From contig JAXMBX010000014.1 in the NCBI GenBank assembly GCA_046349635.1, forward strand, positions 1 to 64,000: 64,000 bases of DNA, given 5' to 3'. The notes under the pieces are model-generated. The model was not told the origin of the DNA and searched no databases. It saw only the letters and a list, made by a program, of their open reading frames with translations. The stretch comes from JAXMBX01 sp046349635 (lineage in GTDB: Bacteria > Planctomycetota > Planctomycetia > Planctomycetales > Planctomycetaceae). This document shows, piece by piece, positions 1 through 9,883 of this stretch (positions are counted from its first letter, which is position 1; every line of letters begins with the position of its first letter). The translations under genes and the position numbers were made by a program.

Positions 1-662
1 CATACAGCGATCCGATCGCCGACGGCCCGGTGATTCAGGCGTCGTACAATCGGGCGCTCGGCAACGGCATTACCGTCCGGAAGATCATGGAGACGATTAA
101 GGGAGTCTCCGGAGAGGGAAAGAAACTTCCTCCCCTCGTCGCGATGGTAGCCTATGCCATCATCTTCCGGTTCGGAGCGGAGGAATTCGCGAAACTGGCG
201 AATGAGTCCGGTTTCTCTGGGCTGATCATTCCCGACCTGCCCGGGGATGAGGCGGACGAGATGACCGCCGTCGCCAAACGGCATGGACTGGACGTGATCG
301 AACTCATCGCCCCGACCACAACGCCGGAACGGGCCGAAAAGATCGTCCAGAACGCGAGCGGGTTTCTGTACTGCATCTCCATCGCGGGGATTACCGGAGA
401 GCGGGACAAACTCCCGGCGGAGCTGCGCGAGCAGTTGAAGTGGCTGCGCACGAAGACGAAACTCCCGCTGGCAGTCGGCTTCGGGATCAGCAAGCCCTCC
501 CATGTGGAAGAACTGAAGGGGCTCGCCGACGGAGCGATTGTCGGTTCCGCTCTGGTCCGGCTGGTGACCCAGATCGCCGAAGGGAAAGCGGATCGCGCGC
601 TGGCCTTGAAAGCCAGTGGCGAACTGGCCGAGCAGTTGACGAAATGTGCGCACGGGAAGTAG
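1..662 (+). CDS. trpA: Tryptophan synthase alpha subunit, 5' truncated
   Basis: Catalyses cleavage of indole-3-glycerol phosphate to indole and glyceraldehyde 3-phosphate in the last step of tryptophan synthesis, acting with TrpB in the cytoplasm. The frame is open from the window edge and begins with YSDPIADGPVIQ, the family's conserved loop; the Asp of IADG matches the second catalytic acid. The first catalytic Glu lies outside the window. The barrel continues through GLIIPDLPGDEAD, CISIAGITGER and the phosphate-binding GFGISKPSHV, ending at TAG 660-662. About 50 N-terminal residues are missing. trpC lies 33 kb away, so trp genes are dispersed here, and trpB may be just upstream (not visible). 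Confidence 0.96.
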   Translation, partial: YSDPIADGPVIQASYNRALGNGITVRKIMETIKGVSGEGKKLPPLVAMVAYAIIFRFGAEEFAKLANESGFSGLIIPDLPGDEADEMTAVAKRHGLDVIELIAPTTTPERAEKIVQNASGFLYCISIAGITGERDKLPAELREQLKWLRTKTKLPLAVGFGISKPSHVEELKGLADGAIVGSALVRLVTQIAEGKADRALALKASGELAEQLTKCAHGK

Positions 663-710
663 GGGCCACAGTCTGCACCCCGCCCCGGAGGATGTGCCGC
701 TGAATTCGGC

Positions 711-1295
<585 letters not shown>

Positions 1296-1333
1296 GATGT
1301 TGTTCCTTGTTCAGGAGTCGATAATTCGAGGAG

Positions 1334-1864
1334 TCAGGATTTTTTATACTTTGCGAGCAACGGTGCGATGACCGTCGCGGGGACAAAGGCAGCGAGGCGT
1401 TCGCGGAGGCCCGATTGTCCGAGCTGGGCGACCTGCTTGATGAGGGAGCTGGAGAGGTGGGAATACTTTTCCCCGGCCATCAGGAAGATGGTTTCGATCT
1501 CGGGATCGAGGGCGCGGTTGGCAAGCGTGAGGGTGAATTCGGTTTCGATGTCCGAAAGAGTCCGGACGCCCCGGACCATGACCGCCGCACCGACCTGCCG
1601 GATGAATTCGACGGTCAGGCCGTAGAAGGGCTGGACATCCACGTTCCCCAGCGAGCTGACCGACGAGCGGATGAGTTCAACCCGTTCTTCCGGTGTGAAA
1701 AGGGCTTTCTTGTCGGGGTTCACCCCCACCCCCACTGTCAGTTTCACGAACAAGCGTGAGGCGCGCTGGATGAGGTCCATGTGCCCCAGCGTAAGGGGAT
1801 CAAAACTGCCGACATACGCGGCGTGATGCGGATCGAGGGGTGTGGGCATCGTCACAAAGTCCAT
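1334..1864 (-). CDS. coaD: Phosphopantetheine adenylyltransferase
   Basis: Transfers AMP from ATP to 4'-phosphopantetheine to give dephospho-CoA, the penultimate step of coenzyme A synthesis. The nucleotidyltransferase signature YVGSFDPLTLGHMDL is present with the T/HxGH histidine at residue 28, followed by GVGVNPDKK, RGVRTLSDIETE and the C-terminal SHLSSSLIKQVAQ. The length of 176 is slightly over the usual 160, because about 15 residues precede the conserved start. Initiation at the internal Met6 (about 1849) is an alternative. The phosphodiesterase gene ends 6 bases upstream on the same strand, so the two are probably cotranscribed. Confidence 0.95.
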   Translation of the reverse strand: MDFVTMPTPLDPHHAAYVGSFDPLTLGHMDLIQRASRLFVKLTVGVGVNPDKKALFTPEERVELIRSSVSSLGNVDVQPFYGLTVEFIRQVGAAVMVRGVRTLSDIETEFTLTLANRALDPEIETIFLMAGEKYSHLSSSLIKQVAQLGQSGLRERLAAFVPATVIAPLLAKYKKS

Positions 1865-1870
1865 CCAGGT

Positions 1871-3259
1871 TCAAGAACCGAACTGCAGGTTTAATAATAG
1901 CGATTTGACCTCCGTCATGGGGATGGAATCGCGGGCAATTCGAGTGGAGGAGGAGACAAATACGGGTCCTTCCGCCGCTTCCTTACCAGGAGGGGGCAGG
2001 CGGCCGTGACTCCCGCGGACGATCGACGCATCCAGGCCGATCACGTCCATGTAATACCGGAAGCCCAGTTTTTTCTGGAGCAAACGGCGGGCGATTCTCA
2101 ACGGCGGCCATTTCAAGTCCGGGTTGAAGAGTAGTTCGGCGGGGTCGTAACCCGGCTTGCGATGGATATCGACGGTGCGCGCATAATCCGGCGCCAACGC
2201 GTCATCCAGCCAGAAGTAATACGTGAACCAGCAGCCAGGGGCGGCAATCGCGACGAGGTCTCCACTGCGAACATGGTCGAGTCCAATGGCCGCTTGAGCC
2301 GCCCGATCGTGGACCTGTTCGATGCCAGGGGTATTGCGGAGAAGTTCCGCGACTTTCGAAATATCTTCGTCGCGCTCGACGTAGACATGAGCAAGCTGAT
2401 GATCGGCGACGGCGAAGGCGCGGGAAGCTCCGCAATCGAGGGTTTCCCAGCCGAGCGGTTCCCAGCGGACTTTCAGCAAGCCGTGGTTACGGAGCACCCG
2501 ATTGATGTGAATCGGCTGCGTCACCTCTGTGATCCCATACTCGGACAACACCACAATCTCAGCGCCGATTTCGCGTGCTGCCGTAATGACACGCCCCGCT
2601 TCCTGATCCACCAGGCGGACGTCCGCGGCGATGCGGGGGTCTGCAGGACCAAAACGCTGCAGGTTGTAATCGAGGTGCGGAAGATAGACGAGGGTCAGCG
2701 AGGGACGTTTGTCGCGGAGGATGTCGGCGGAGGCACTCGCAATCCAGACGCTGCTCTCGATGTCAGCCCCCGGGCCCCAGAAGTGGAGGAGCGGAAACAC
2801 TCCGTACTTCGCCTGCAACTGATCTCTTAACTCCTCAGGCTGGCTGTAGGAGTCGAGCACCTTGCGGCCGTCGGCAGGGTAACTGGGTCGCGGCGTGACC
2901 GACCAGTCGACGGGGGCGTACATGTTGTACCACCAGAACATCTTGGCGGTGGTGTAACCGGGATCGCGGAGTTTCGCCGCCTGGTAGATCCGTTCCCCCT
3001 GGACGAGTTTGTTCGACTGCTTCCAGAACAGGACCTCGCTCAGTTCCCGGTCGTACCAGCCATTAGCGACGATCCCGTGTTCGCGGGGGAGCAGCCCGGT
3101 GAGAAGAGTCGCCTGGGCGGAACAGGTGACGGCGGGGAGGACTGTCCCCAGAGGAGCGGTGAAACCGGTCCGTGCGACGTCGTTGATGCAAGGGGTGTTC
3201 GGCCCCAGCATGTCGGGGGTGAGGCCGACGACGTTGATCACGACCAGCGGCGTTGTCAT
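1871..3259 (-). CDS. Alkaline-phosphatase-superfamily phosphodiesterase / nucleotide pyrophosphatase
   Basis: A 462-residue protein of the type I phosphodiesterase/nucleotide pyrophosphatase branch. Visible signatures are the N-terminal strand TTPLVVINVVGLTP, the nucleophile region VLPAVTCSAQATLLTGLLPREHG, the metal-site segment YLPHLDYNLQRFGP and VVLSEYGITEV, where the usual SDHGM is changed. The open frame runs 41 codons further upstream with unconvincing residues, so I start at the ATG that begins MTTPLVVINVV. No signal peptide is evident, suggesting a cytoplasmic enzyme. Related proteins hydrolyse nucleotide or phospholipid-type phosphodiesters; the substrate is unknown here. It sits directly upstream of coaD. 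Confidence 0.8.
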   Translation of the reverse strand: MTTPLVVINVVGLTPDMLGPNTPCINDVARTGFTAPLGTVLPAVTCSAQATLLTGLLPREHGIVANGWYDRELSEVLFWKQSNKLVQGERIYQAAKLRDPGYTTAKMFWWYNMYAPVDWSVTPRPSYPADGRKVLDSYSQPEELRDQLQAKYGVFPLLHFWGPGADIESSVWIASASADILRDKRPSLTLVYLPHLDYNLQRFGPADPRIAADVRLVDQEAGRVITAAREIGAEIVVLSEYGITEVTQPIHINRVLRNHGLLKVRWEPLGWETLDCGASRAFAVADHQLAHVYVERDEDISKVAELLRNTPGIEQVHDRAAQAAIGLDHVRSGDLVAIAAPGCWFTYYFWLDDALAPDYARTVDIHRKPGYDPAELLFNPDLKWPPLRIARRLLQKKLGFRYYMDVIGLDASIVRGSHGRLPPPGKEAAEGPVFVSSSTRIARDSIPMTEVKSLLLNLQFGS

Positions 3260-3490
3260 CTCGGTGGGTGTTTTCCAGGTGTCAGCAGAAATTCTGTCTG
3301 GAGAAATCTTACTGGATAGGGGGGAGGGTTTGCCCGCATGAAGGCAGGGATTCCGATGCGGATCGGATTTTCGAGGAGGCAAAAGCCGAACTCCCGGGAA
3401 CCTGGTGAACAGGCGCCCGGGAGTCGGTGGATTTCTCTCAAAGCGGTTGATTCAAGCTGCGTTGATGTGACCCTGACGTAATCGCAGTAA

Positions 3491-3721
3491 CTAGAGTGCA
3501 ACGGATTCATGATGAACCGTCGTGATGTGCGTTTCCACCGCTGGGGAAATCGGCAACCCGAAAGATCCGGTCCCCGGACCTTCTACCGTCCTCAGCATGG
3601 CCGGCATCAGAATCGATGGCCCGGCGTTATAGCCGAACGTCGATCCTGGTACCGCGACACAACCCGACAAACTTCCCGCCACACACACCGCCGCTACGAT
3701 CCTTCCGAACAGTCGAGACAT
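3491..3721 (-). CDS. Small predicted lipoprotein
   Basis: A 76-residue protein with a Lys/Arg-poor N-terminus, a hydrophobic stretch (IVAAVCVAGS) and a lipobox LSGC at about residues 18-21, so it should be processed by signal peptidase II and lipidated at Cys21. The mature part is short, Gly/Pro-rich and matches no family I know. A strong AAGGAG ribosome binding site lies about 8 bases upstream of the ATG, which supports a real gene despite its size. It stands alone, and the next gene upstream diverges from it. Confidence 0.68.
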   Translation of the reverse strand: MSRLFGRIVAAVCVAGSLSGCVAVPGSTFGYNAGPSILMPAMLRTVEGPGTGSFGLPISPAVETHITTVHHESVAL

Positions 3722-4182
3722 GACTGTCTCTCCTTATCGAGCGCCGGGAAACTGAACCCATCCTTTTGTAAGGCACCTCCCTCATTAGTGGTGCGTCGAA
3801 AATGTTTCCCGCCGTCTCGCTTGTGACGTCAATCCATGACGTCTCGTCCTGATTCTGCAGTGATTCTATGAGTGGGGGTCAATGAACATCAGAACAGCAT
3901 CCTGCACAGTTTTCCGGGCTTCTCTGCGCGTTACGTTGAGGCAACTTTTACAATCTCCACAAGCCGATTTGAGAGTATGAGATCGGAGAGCAAGCGGCGA
4001 AATCTGCCGGAGTTCGCGCATCGAACTCGACACTTGGTGCGAAGAGAAAAATGACTTTTGTCAGCGCGGAAACGGCGCATGAGAACCTGTTTTTTGTAGG
4101 AAATGGAAGCTCTGAGAACTACCTTGGTGGTCAACGATCCAGCCGAGCGTCGTGAACTCAAACAGACAAAGAGGATACTGTC
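3722..4182. other. Divergent intergenic region with one operator-like palindrome
   Basis: A 461-base region between the leftward lipoprotein gene and the rightward alcohol dehydrogenase gene. It must hold both promoters, but no clear -35/-10 pair is visible. The one structured site is an inverted repeat at 3826-3832 and 3838-3844 (GACGTCA, 5-base spacer, TGACGTC), which could be an operator. A 60-codon open frame at 3872-4054 has no ribosome binding site or plausible protein character and is not called. Confidence 0.4.
3826..3844. promoter_or_regulatory. Palindrome GACGTCA-N5-TGACGTC
   Basis: Two 7-base arms are perfect inverted repeats with a 5-base spacer, in the divergent region between the lipoprotein and alcohol dehydrogenase genes. 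The size and symmetry suit a dimeric repressor or activator. No regulator is encoded beside it, and no second copy was noticed in the window. Confidence 0.3.
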
Positions 4183-5298
4183 ATGACAGAGTTGGCGGAG
4201 ATTGCGGTTTTTACGGGCGCGAAGCGTCCCTTCGAATTGCGCGAGTTTCCCGTTCCTGATCCGGAGCCGGGAGCAATCCTGGTCAAGATCCGGATGGCGA
4301 ACGTCTGTGGCACGGACCTGCATATCTGGAAGGGGGAATACGACATCTCTCGCGGCCGCCCCGAACCCTTCTCCCTCTGCATGGGGCACGAAATGGCGGG
4401 CGAAGTCGCCAGACTCGGCGACGGTGTGACCACCGACAGCCTGGGTCGCCCCCTCGCCGTGGGGGACAGAATCGTCTACCAGTACTTCTGCGGCTGCGGG
4501 AGATGCCCGAGTTGCCTGCGACAGAAGACCCCCCGCTGTCAGCAGGGGCTGCGGTATCGCTACCCGGCGACGCAATGGCCGCACTTCAATGCGGCCTATG
4601 GACAGTACTACTACCTGCACCCGGAGCAAAAGGTGTTCAAGGTGCCGGAGAATGTCTCGGACGATCTCGCAGGTCCGGCCAACTGTGCACTGGCACAGGT
4701 GGTGTATGCGCTCGAACGGGGGAACGCCCAGCCGGGCGATTCACTCGTCATCCAGGGAGCGGGTGGACTCGGGCTCAATGCGGTAGCTGTCGCCCGGGAA
4801 CGGGGCGTGTCCAACATCATCGTCATCGATGCCCTCGAGGAACGGCTCGAACTCGCCCGGCAGTTCGGCGCGGATCATACGCTGAGTCTCAAAGAATTCC
4901 CGAAGGCGGAGGATCGCCTGGCGGAGGTGCGAAGGCTGACCGAGGGCTGGGGTGCGGACCTCGTCCTGGAAGTCGCGGGAACCCCACGCGCGTTTGTCGA
5001 GGGGGTCGATCTGCTCGGGCAGGGAGGGACGCTCCTGGAGGTGGGGAATATCAGTCAGAAGCAAACGGTGGAATTCGATCCCTCCACACTCCTCCACGGC
5101 GGCAAAACCATCCTCGGAATCATGTGGTACGAACCGTCGGCACTGGGGGTCGCCCTCGATCTGCTGAGTCGGAAACAGGGGGCCTATCCGTTCTCCAAAG
5201 TACTGTCGCACCGGTTTCCATTACGGCGGATCAACGAGGCCTTTGCGGAGCAGAACGCCGGGAAGATTCAGCGGGCCGCACTGATGCCGTGGGAATAA
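4183..5298 (+). CDS. Zinc-dependent medium-chain alcohol dehydrogenase
   Basis: A 371-residue MDR-superfamily NAD(P)-dependent dehydrogenase. The catalytic zinc ligands are visible as the Cys of NVCGTDLH and the His-Glu of MGHEMAG. The structural zinc lobe is the cysteine cluster in FCGCGRCPSCLRQKTPRC. The Rossmann motif is VIQGAGGLGLNAVAVARERG, followed by an acidic residue in VIDALEERLELA that favours NAD over NADP. The family oxidises alcohols, polyols or threonine-like substrates; which one is not decidable. The ATG follows AAGAGGA with suitable spacing. The gene is monocistronic as far as can be seen. Confidence 0.88.
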   Translation: MTELAEIAVFTGAKRPFELREFPVPDPEPGAILVKIRMANVCGTDLHIWKGEYDISRGRPEPFSLCMGHEMAGEVARLGDGVTTDSLGRPLAVGDRIVYQYFCGCGRCPSCLRQKTPRCQQGLRYRYPATQWPHFNAAYGQYYYLHPEQKVFKVPENVSDDLAGPANCALAQVVYALERGNAQPGDSLVIQGAGGLGLNAVAVARERGVSNIIVIDALEERLELARQFGADHTLSLKEFPKAEDRLAEVRRLTEGWGADLVLEVAGTPRAFVEGVDLLGQGGTLLEVGNISQKQTVEFDPSTLLHGGKTILGIMWYEPSALGVALDLLSRKQGAYPFSKVLSHRFPLRRINEAFAEQNAGKIQRAALMPWE

Positions 5299-5732
5299 TT
5301 CCGCCCATCTCGTATCAAAACGACATCAGGGCCATCGACTCCCTTCGAAAACTTTTTAACTCGCAATAGAATCTGGAGTTACGGTGGATGTGCAGAGTCG
5401 CAGAGCAAGCGGAACCCCGCACAGCGGTGCGAAGAGACTTACAAAATCATTATAATCTCAATCCATATTCAGCCGCGCCTGGCCCGTCAGTTGGCGGAGA
5501 CCGGCGTGGACGTTGTGAGAGTTCGCCTCATTGTGAGCATTGACACTTGTCTGTGGGTGACTGATCGGCAGGATCGGACGCCTCGCGTTGTGAATGAGGG
5601 GATGTGGACGTATTTTTCCGTTCAAGGACCAGTTTCCTCCCCTCTCATGCTCTGATGGTATGCGTCGAGCCGCAGCGCTCCGCGACATCGACCAGCGACT
5701 TTTCCTGTTGAATTTCCTCGAATAGGGCCAGT
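5299..5732. other. Long leader before the permease gene
   Basis: There are 434 bases without a convincing gene. A TATAAT hexamer at 5451-5456 could be a -10 element, but no good -35 hexamer lies at the right distance. A TTGACA at about 5540 lacks a partner. No riboswitch or terminator was recognised. Confidence 0.35.
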
Positions 5733-8324
5733 ATGTCTCAATCCCCCCAGCTTCCCTCTCCCAAGAGTACCGCCAAGCAAGCTGCCAAGGTAATCCTTGT
5801 CAGCAGCGTGATGTTCACGTTCATTTCCTACTGGCGGGCGGCGGCGGTCGTGCTCTGCGACCTGGCGAGTACTTCGTACTACATCGGCGGGATCGTCGAG
5901 CATTCGATCGGACCGGCGGCGCCGATTTTCATCATCGCGGTGATGTTCTTCAGCTACGCCGTCTGCGCGATCTACATCGAGAGTTGCTCGATGTTCGTCC
6001 GCGGCGGGGTGTACCGGATCGTCAAGGAGGCGATGGGAGGAGTGGTCGCGAAGCTCGCCGCCTCCGCCCTCATGTTCGACTTTATCCTGACCGGCCCGAT
6101 CAGCGGTGTGTCGGCGGGGCAGTACATCATGGGCCTGCTGTTCGAAGTGCTGCAGCAGTTGGGCTGGGTGACGCTCGACCCGGCGACGAAATTGTCCCTC
6201 CGCGCGTGGGGGTCAGTCTTCATCGCGATTGCGATCATCCTGTATTTCTATCGCCAGAACATCCTCGGGATTCACGAATCGAGCGAAAAGGCACTCAAGA
6301 TCATGGTCCTCACCACGGTGATGGGGGTAATCGTCATCGGCTGGTGCGTCCTCACGCTCATCGTCAAGGGACCGCAGAACGAACTGGCTTTGTTGCCCGA
6401 CTACCACGCCCAGGCGAATTTAACGGGACATCACAGCGCGCTGGGATATCTGTCGGGAACGTCAATCGGGGACGCGATCACCAACCTCAGCGGAACGAAC
6501 TGGCTGAGCTTTATCGGAGTCCTTGGATTTTTCATCGCCTTCGGGCACTCGATCCTGGCAATGAGCGGCGAAGAAACGCTCGCCCAGGTCTACCGCGAGG
6601 TCGAATCGCCCAAGCTGAAGAACTTCCGCAAGGCGGCGTTCATCGTGTTCCTGTTCAGCCTGATCCTGACCGGATCGATCAGCACGCTGGCAATCCTGGT
6701 CATTCCGAACGAAGTGCGGATGTCGGTCTATGCGGATAACCTGATCGGCGGTCTGGCGATGAACGTCATCGGGCCGACGTTTTTGCGCCTGCTGTTGAAC
6801 GCCTTCGTCGTGGTGGTCGGTGCGCTCATCCTCGCAGGAGCCGTGAATACGTCCATCATCGGTTCGAACGGCGTCCTGAACCGGATCGCTGAGGACGGAG
6901 TGCTCCCGGACGCGGTGCTGAAACCGCATCCCCGTTTCGGGACGACGTACCGGTTGCTGCGCTCGATCGTCGGCCTGCAGATCATCACCGTGCTGCTGAG
7001 CGGCGGGGACATCCTGTTGCTCGGGGAGGCGTACGCGTTCGGGGTGGTCTGGAGCTTCGTCTTCAATTCACTGGCAATGCTGATCCTGCGGTTTACCCGG
7101 CCGGGGCCGCGCGAGTTCATGGTCCCCTTGAACATTCGCGTCGGTCAATACGACGTCCCGATCGGAATTGCGCTCATCTTCCTGATCCTGCTCGGCTCCG
7201 CGATCATGAATCTGCTCACGAAATCGCTGGCGACGCAATACGGACTGAGCTTCACGTTCCTGCTGTTCGTGATGCTGACCGTGGCGGAGATGTTCCACCA
7301 CAAGACGCGGGACAAGAGCATCACCACGTCGGTCCTGCAGTTCAACCAGGAGACGCAGGAAGAGGTGACGGCGGAGAGCCTGAAGCTGACGCACCAGTAT
7401 CACAAGCTGGTCGCGATCCGTTCGCCGCAGAATCTATACACGTTGAAAAAAGCACTCGCGGAGACCGATCCCGAGACGACGGACGTGATCGTCATGACGG
7501 CGAAAGTGCTCGCGGCGGAGGAGCAGTCCAACGACGGTTCGCTCGACCGATACGACCAGGAATTGATGACCGCGGTCGTGGAACATGCGGAACTGGCAGG
7601 GAAGCAGGTGACGCCGTTGGTCGTGCCGACGAACAGCCCCCTGTTCGCGGTATTGAAGACGGCGAAGGAGCTCAAGGCGCAGGAAGTGATCATGGGGGCG
7701 TCGAACAAGTTCTCTGCCGACCAGCAGTTGGACCAGTTATCGTTCTACTGGATCAACCTGCACCAGGGATCGCCCCCACCGCTGACGGTGCGGATCGTCA
7801 GCCGCAACCGGGATATTTATCTCGATCTGGAAGGTGGCAACCGGATTCCAAAGATCAGCGAACGCCAGGCGCGCTCGGTGGCGGAATTGCGCGCGGCTGA
7901 AGTGGGGGTGGACCACGTGGTCCTGGTCCACGACAACACCCAGACCTCGAGCGCGCTGTTCCGATCGGTGATCACGATGCTGGACCCGCAGGTGATTCTG
8001 GATATCGTCGAGGTGCCGAATCCGGAAGGGAACGGACACGACAAAGAGGAAGCGAAGGAGCGGCTGCGGTGCGATCAGGAGCAGGCGGAGCGGATTGGCC
8101 GCGAGATCAACTGCCACGAGGCCCTGGTCGATCCGGTGAACCAGATTCTGGATCTGATCAACAAAAGCGGGACCATTGACCTGTTGATTGTGGGGCTGCC
8201 GCCGACAAATCCTGGAACGGCCCGGACGGGCCTGCCGGACTGGGTGGAGCGGTTGCTCCCCCAGGTCCCCTGTCAGGTGTTCCTCGCCGCCCCCCCACCG
8301 ATTCCGAATGAAATCGTCGGCTGA
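5733..8324 (+). CDS. APC-superfamily amino acid permease with long cytoplasmic USP-like tail
   Basis: An 863-residue integral membrane protein. Residues from about 15 to 525 carry about 12 hydrophobic segments typical of the amino acid-polyamine-organocation transporters, including a hinge-like first helix (SSVMFTFISYWRAAAVVLCDLAS) and many Gly/Ser breaks. After MLTVAEMFHHKTRD the last 330 residues are soluble. They appear to hold two alpha/beta domains resembling universal stress protein folds, one around YHKLVAIRSPQNLYTLKKAL with VIMGASNKFSADQ, the second around VDHVVLVHDNTQTSSALFR with DLLIVGLPP. Similar tails occur in the APC/CCC group and are thought to bind nucleotides. The substrate is unknown. 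It is followed after 17 bases by the glycosidase gene. Confidence 0.83.
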   Translation: MSQSPQLPSPKSTAKQAAKVILVSSVMFTFISYWRAAAVVLCDLASTSYYIGGIVEHSIGPAAPIFIIAVMFFSYAVCAIYIESCSMFVRGGVYRIVKEAMGGVVAKLAASALMFDFILTGPISGVSAGQYIMGLLFEVLQQLGWVTLDPATKLSLRAWGSVFIAIAIILYFYRQNILGIHESSEKALKIMVLTTVMGVIVIGWCVLTLIVKGPQNELALLPDYHAQANLTGHHSALGYLSGTSIGDAITNLSGTNWLSFIGVLGFFIAFGHSILAMSGEETLAQVYREVESPKLKNFRKAAFIVFLFSLILTGSISTLAILVIPNEVRMSVYADNLIGGLAMNVIGPTFLRLLLNAFVVVVGALILAGAVNTSIIGSNGVLNRIAEDGVLPDAVLKPHPRFGTTYRLLRSIVGLQIITVLLSGGDILLLGEAYAFGVVWSFVFNSLAMLILRFTRPGPREFMVPLNIRVGQYDVPIGIALIFLILLGSAIMNLLTKSLATQYGLSFTFLLFVMLTVAEMFHHKTRDKSITTSVLQFNQETQEEVTAESLKLTHQYHKLVAIRSPQNLYTLKKALAETDPETTDVIVMTAKVLAAEEQSNDGSLDRYDQELMTAVVEHAELAGKQVTPLVVPTNSPLFAVLKTAKELKAQEVIMGASNKFSADQQLDQLSFYWINLHQGSPPPLTVRIVSRNRDIYLDLEGGNRIPKISERQARSVAELRAAEVGVDHVVLVHDNTQTSSALFRSVITMLDPQVILDIVEVPNPEGNGHDKEEAKERLRCDQEQAERIGREINCHEALVDPVNQILDLINKSGTIDLLIVGLPPTNPGTARTGLPDWVERLLPQVPCQVFLAAPPPIPNEIVG

Positions 8325-8341
8325 TCGTTACGAGGTAACCC

Positions 8342-9781
8342 ATGCGGACGACACACCTCAACGTTCTGGCTGCTGTTGTCGTCCTGAGCTTCCCCGTGTT
8401 CGCGCATGCGCAAAGTTCAAAAGCAGCTCTAGCCGCTGATCCGCAAAGGGTCACGGTGCAGTCCGGTTCCTGCTGGGTGCGGTATCGCGGAGAGACGGTC
8501 CTGCTGGTGGGGGATTCCATCACCCAGGGATGGATGGAACTTGGAACCAGCTTCGATCAGGTCGCGTATCTCGATGCCCTCGCGAAACGGGGCATCAATG
8601 CCACCCTCCTCTGGTCCTACATCGGCGTCACCGATCAGCCTCACGATCCCCGCATCGGCTATGATTCGCCCGAAATCTGGCCTTGGAATCGACGCGGAGA
8701 AAAATTCGACCTGGCATCGTTCAACGAGGAGTATTTCCAGCGCCTGCGGAAGTTTCTCGATCTGGCGCACGAGCGGAAGATTGTCGTCATCCTCACCGTG
8801 CACGACGGCTGGACGAAAACCCGGTTCGCGGGACATCCGTTCAACGCCGCAAAGGGGGGTTGGCTGAAGAACCGCTCGGAGTATGTCCGGCTGGGACGGC
8901 CCGGAACCGAGATGCCGAAGGTGTTTGACGAGACGTGGTCAAACGCTGAGAAACATCAGTACGCGCTGGAACGATTTTGTGAGCGGCTGCTCACCTCGAC
9001 GGGTGATGCGCCTAACGTGATGTTCGAGTTGTTCAACGAAGGGGAGTGGTATCGACGGAAAGAGTGGGAGGCGTTTCAACGCCATTTCGCAACGTTTTTC
9101 CGGACGCGGTCGAATCAGCCGGTGCTGGTGAACGACGATCAGCGGGAAGGAAAAGCGTTTCGGGCAGAAGGGAATGTGGATCTGCTGTCATTTCACATGC
9201 CCCAGTGGGAGCAGCAGCCCCCCGCACGGACGTTTTTCGAATTGTTTGCACGGCAGAGGACTGCTCAGCCTGTGAAGCCGGTGTTATTTACCGAGCCAGT
9301 CCCCGAGTACCAGGGAGGGATGGAGCGGGACGATGCAATTTTGCAGTTGCTGTGGGGGACGGCACTGGGAGGGTCCGGGATTCTGTTTCAGAATGACACG
9401 AGTTGGGGCTTCGACGTGCGGACCACGATGGCGAAACATGCGACGGATCGGGATCGAGTCCTGGACTACGAGGGACTTCTCTGCCGGTTTATGAATTCTG
9501 GTAAGTTGGACATCCAGAAGTTCACACCGGCGGGATCTCTCGTCTCCAGCGGCGTCTGCATCGCAAAGACTGGGGAAGAATATCTTGCCTTCTACGATCG
9601 CCTCGCGCCCGAAGCCACCCTCGACTTGAGAGCCGCACCAGGGAAGAACTTCACCGTCACGTGGTACGATCCACGGACCGGGAAATCGCGGTCGGAAGAG
9701 AAGATTGCGGGAGGGGAGAACCTCGTGTTCCAGGTCCCCTTCCCGAATGAAGGGGTCCTGCATCTCAAGCAGGCGGAGTGA
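8342..9781 (+). CDS. Secreted TIM-barrel glycoside hydrolase-like protein
   Basis: A 479-residue exported protein with a classic signal peptide (MRTTHLNVLAAVVVLSFPVFAHA). The body looks like a clan GH-A TIM barrel. FELFNEGEW carries the Asn-Glu pair typical of the acid/base residue, and KPVLFTEPVPEY carries a Glu in the nucleophile position. The last 80 residues (FYDRLAPEATLDLR to EGVLHLKQ) resemble the small beta domain found at the C-terminus of DUF4038-type glycosidases. The substrate is not predictable; planctomycetes often carry such enzymes for algal or plant polysaccharides. GAGGTAA lies 5 to 7 bases before the ATG. It is only 17 bases after the permease gene, so possibly cotranscribed. 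Confidence 0.75.
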   Translation: MRTTHLNVLAAVVVLSFPVFAHAQSSKAALAADPQRVTVQSGSCWVRYRGETVLLVGDSITQGWMELGTSFDQVAYLDALAKRGINATLLWSYIGVTDQPHDPRIGYDSPEIWPWNRRGEKFDLASFNEEYFQRLRKFLDLAHERKIVVILTVHDGWTKTRFAGHPFNAAKGGWLKNRSEYVRLGRPGTEMPKVFDETWSNAEKHQYALERFCERLLTSTGDAPNVMFELFNEGEWYRRKEWEAFQRHFATFFRTRSNQPVLVNDDQREGKAFRAEGNVDLLSFHMPQWEQQPPARTFFELFARQRTAQPVKPVLFTEPVPEYQGGMERDDAILQLLWGTALGGSGILFQNDTSWGFDVRTTMAKHATDRDRVLDYEGLLCRFMNSGKLDIQKFTPAGSLVSSGVCIAKTGEEYLAFYDRLAPEATLDLRAAPGKNFTVTWYDPRTGKSRSEEKIAGGENLVFQVPFPNEGVLHLKQAE

Positions 9782-9883
9782 GCCGTTGACCGTAAGCCGC
9801 ACTTGGCGGCATGCCGACATCGCTGCGCAGCAGCAGGGTAGACATGTACGCGTTTGGCTTTCGTTACTGGACCGCAGTGCGTG

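Noticed and set aside
3872..4054. 60-codon plus-strand frame
   Set aside because: No ribosome binding site, random-looking residues, and it sits in a divergent promoter region.
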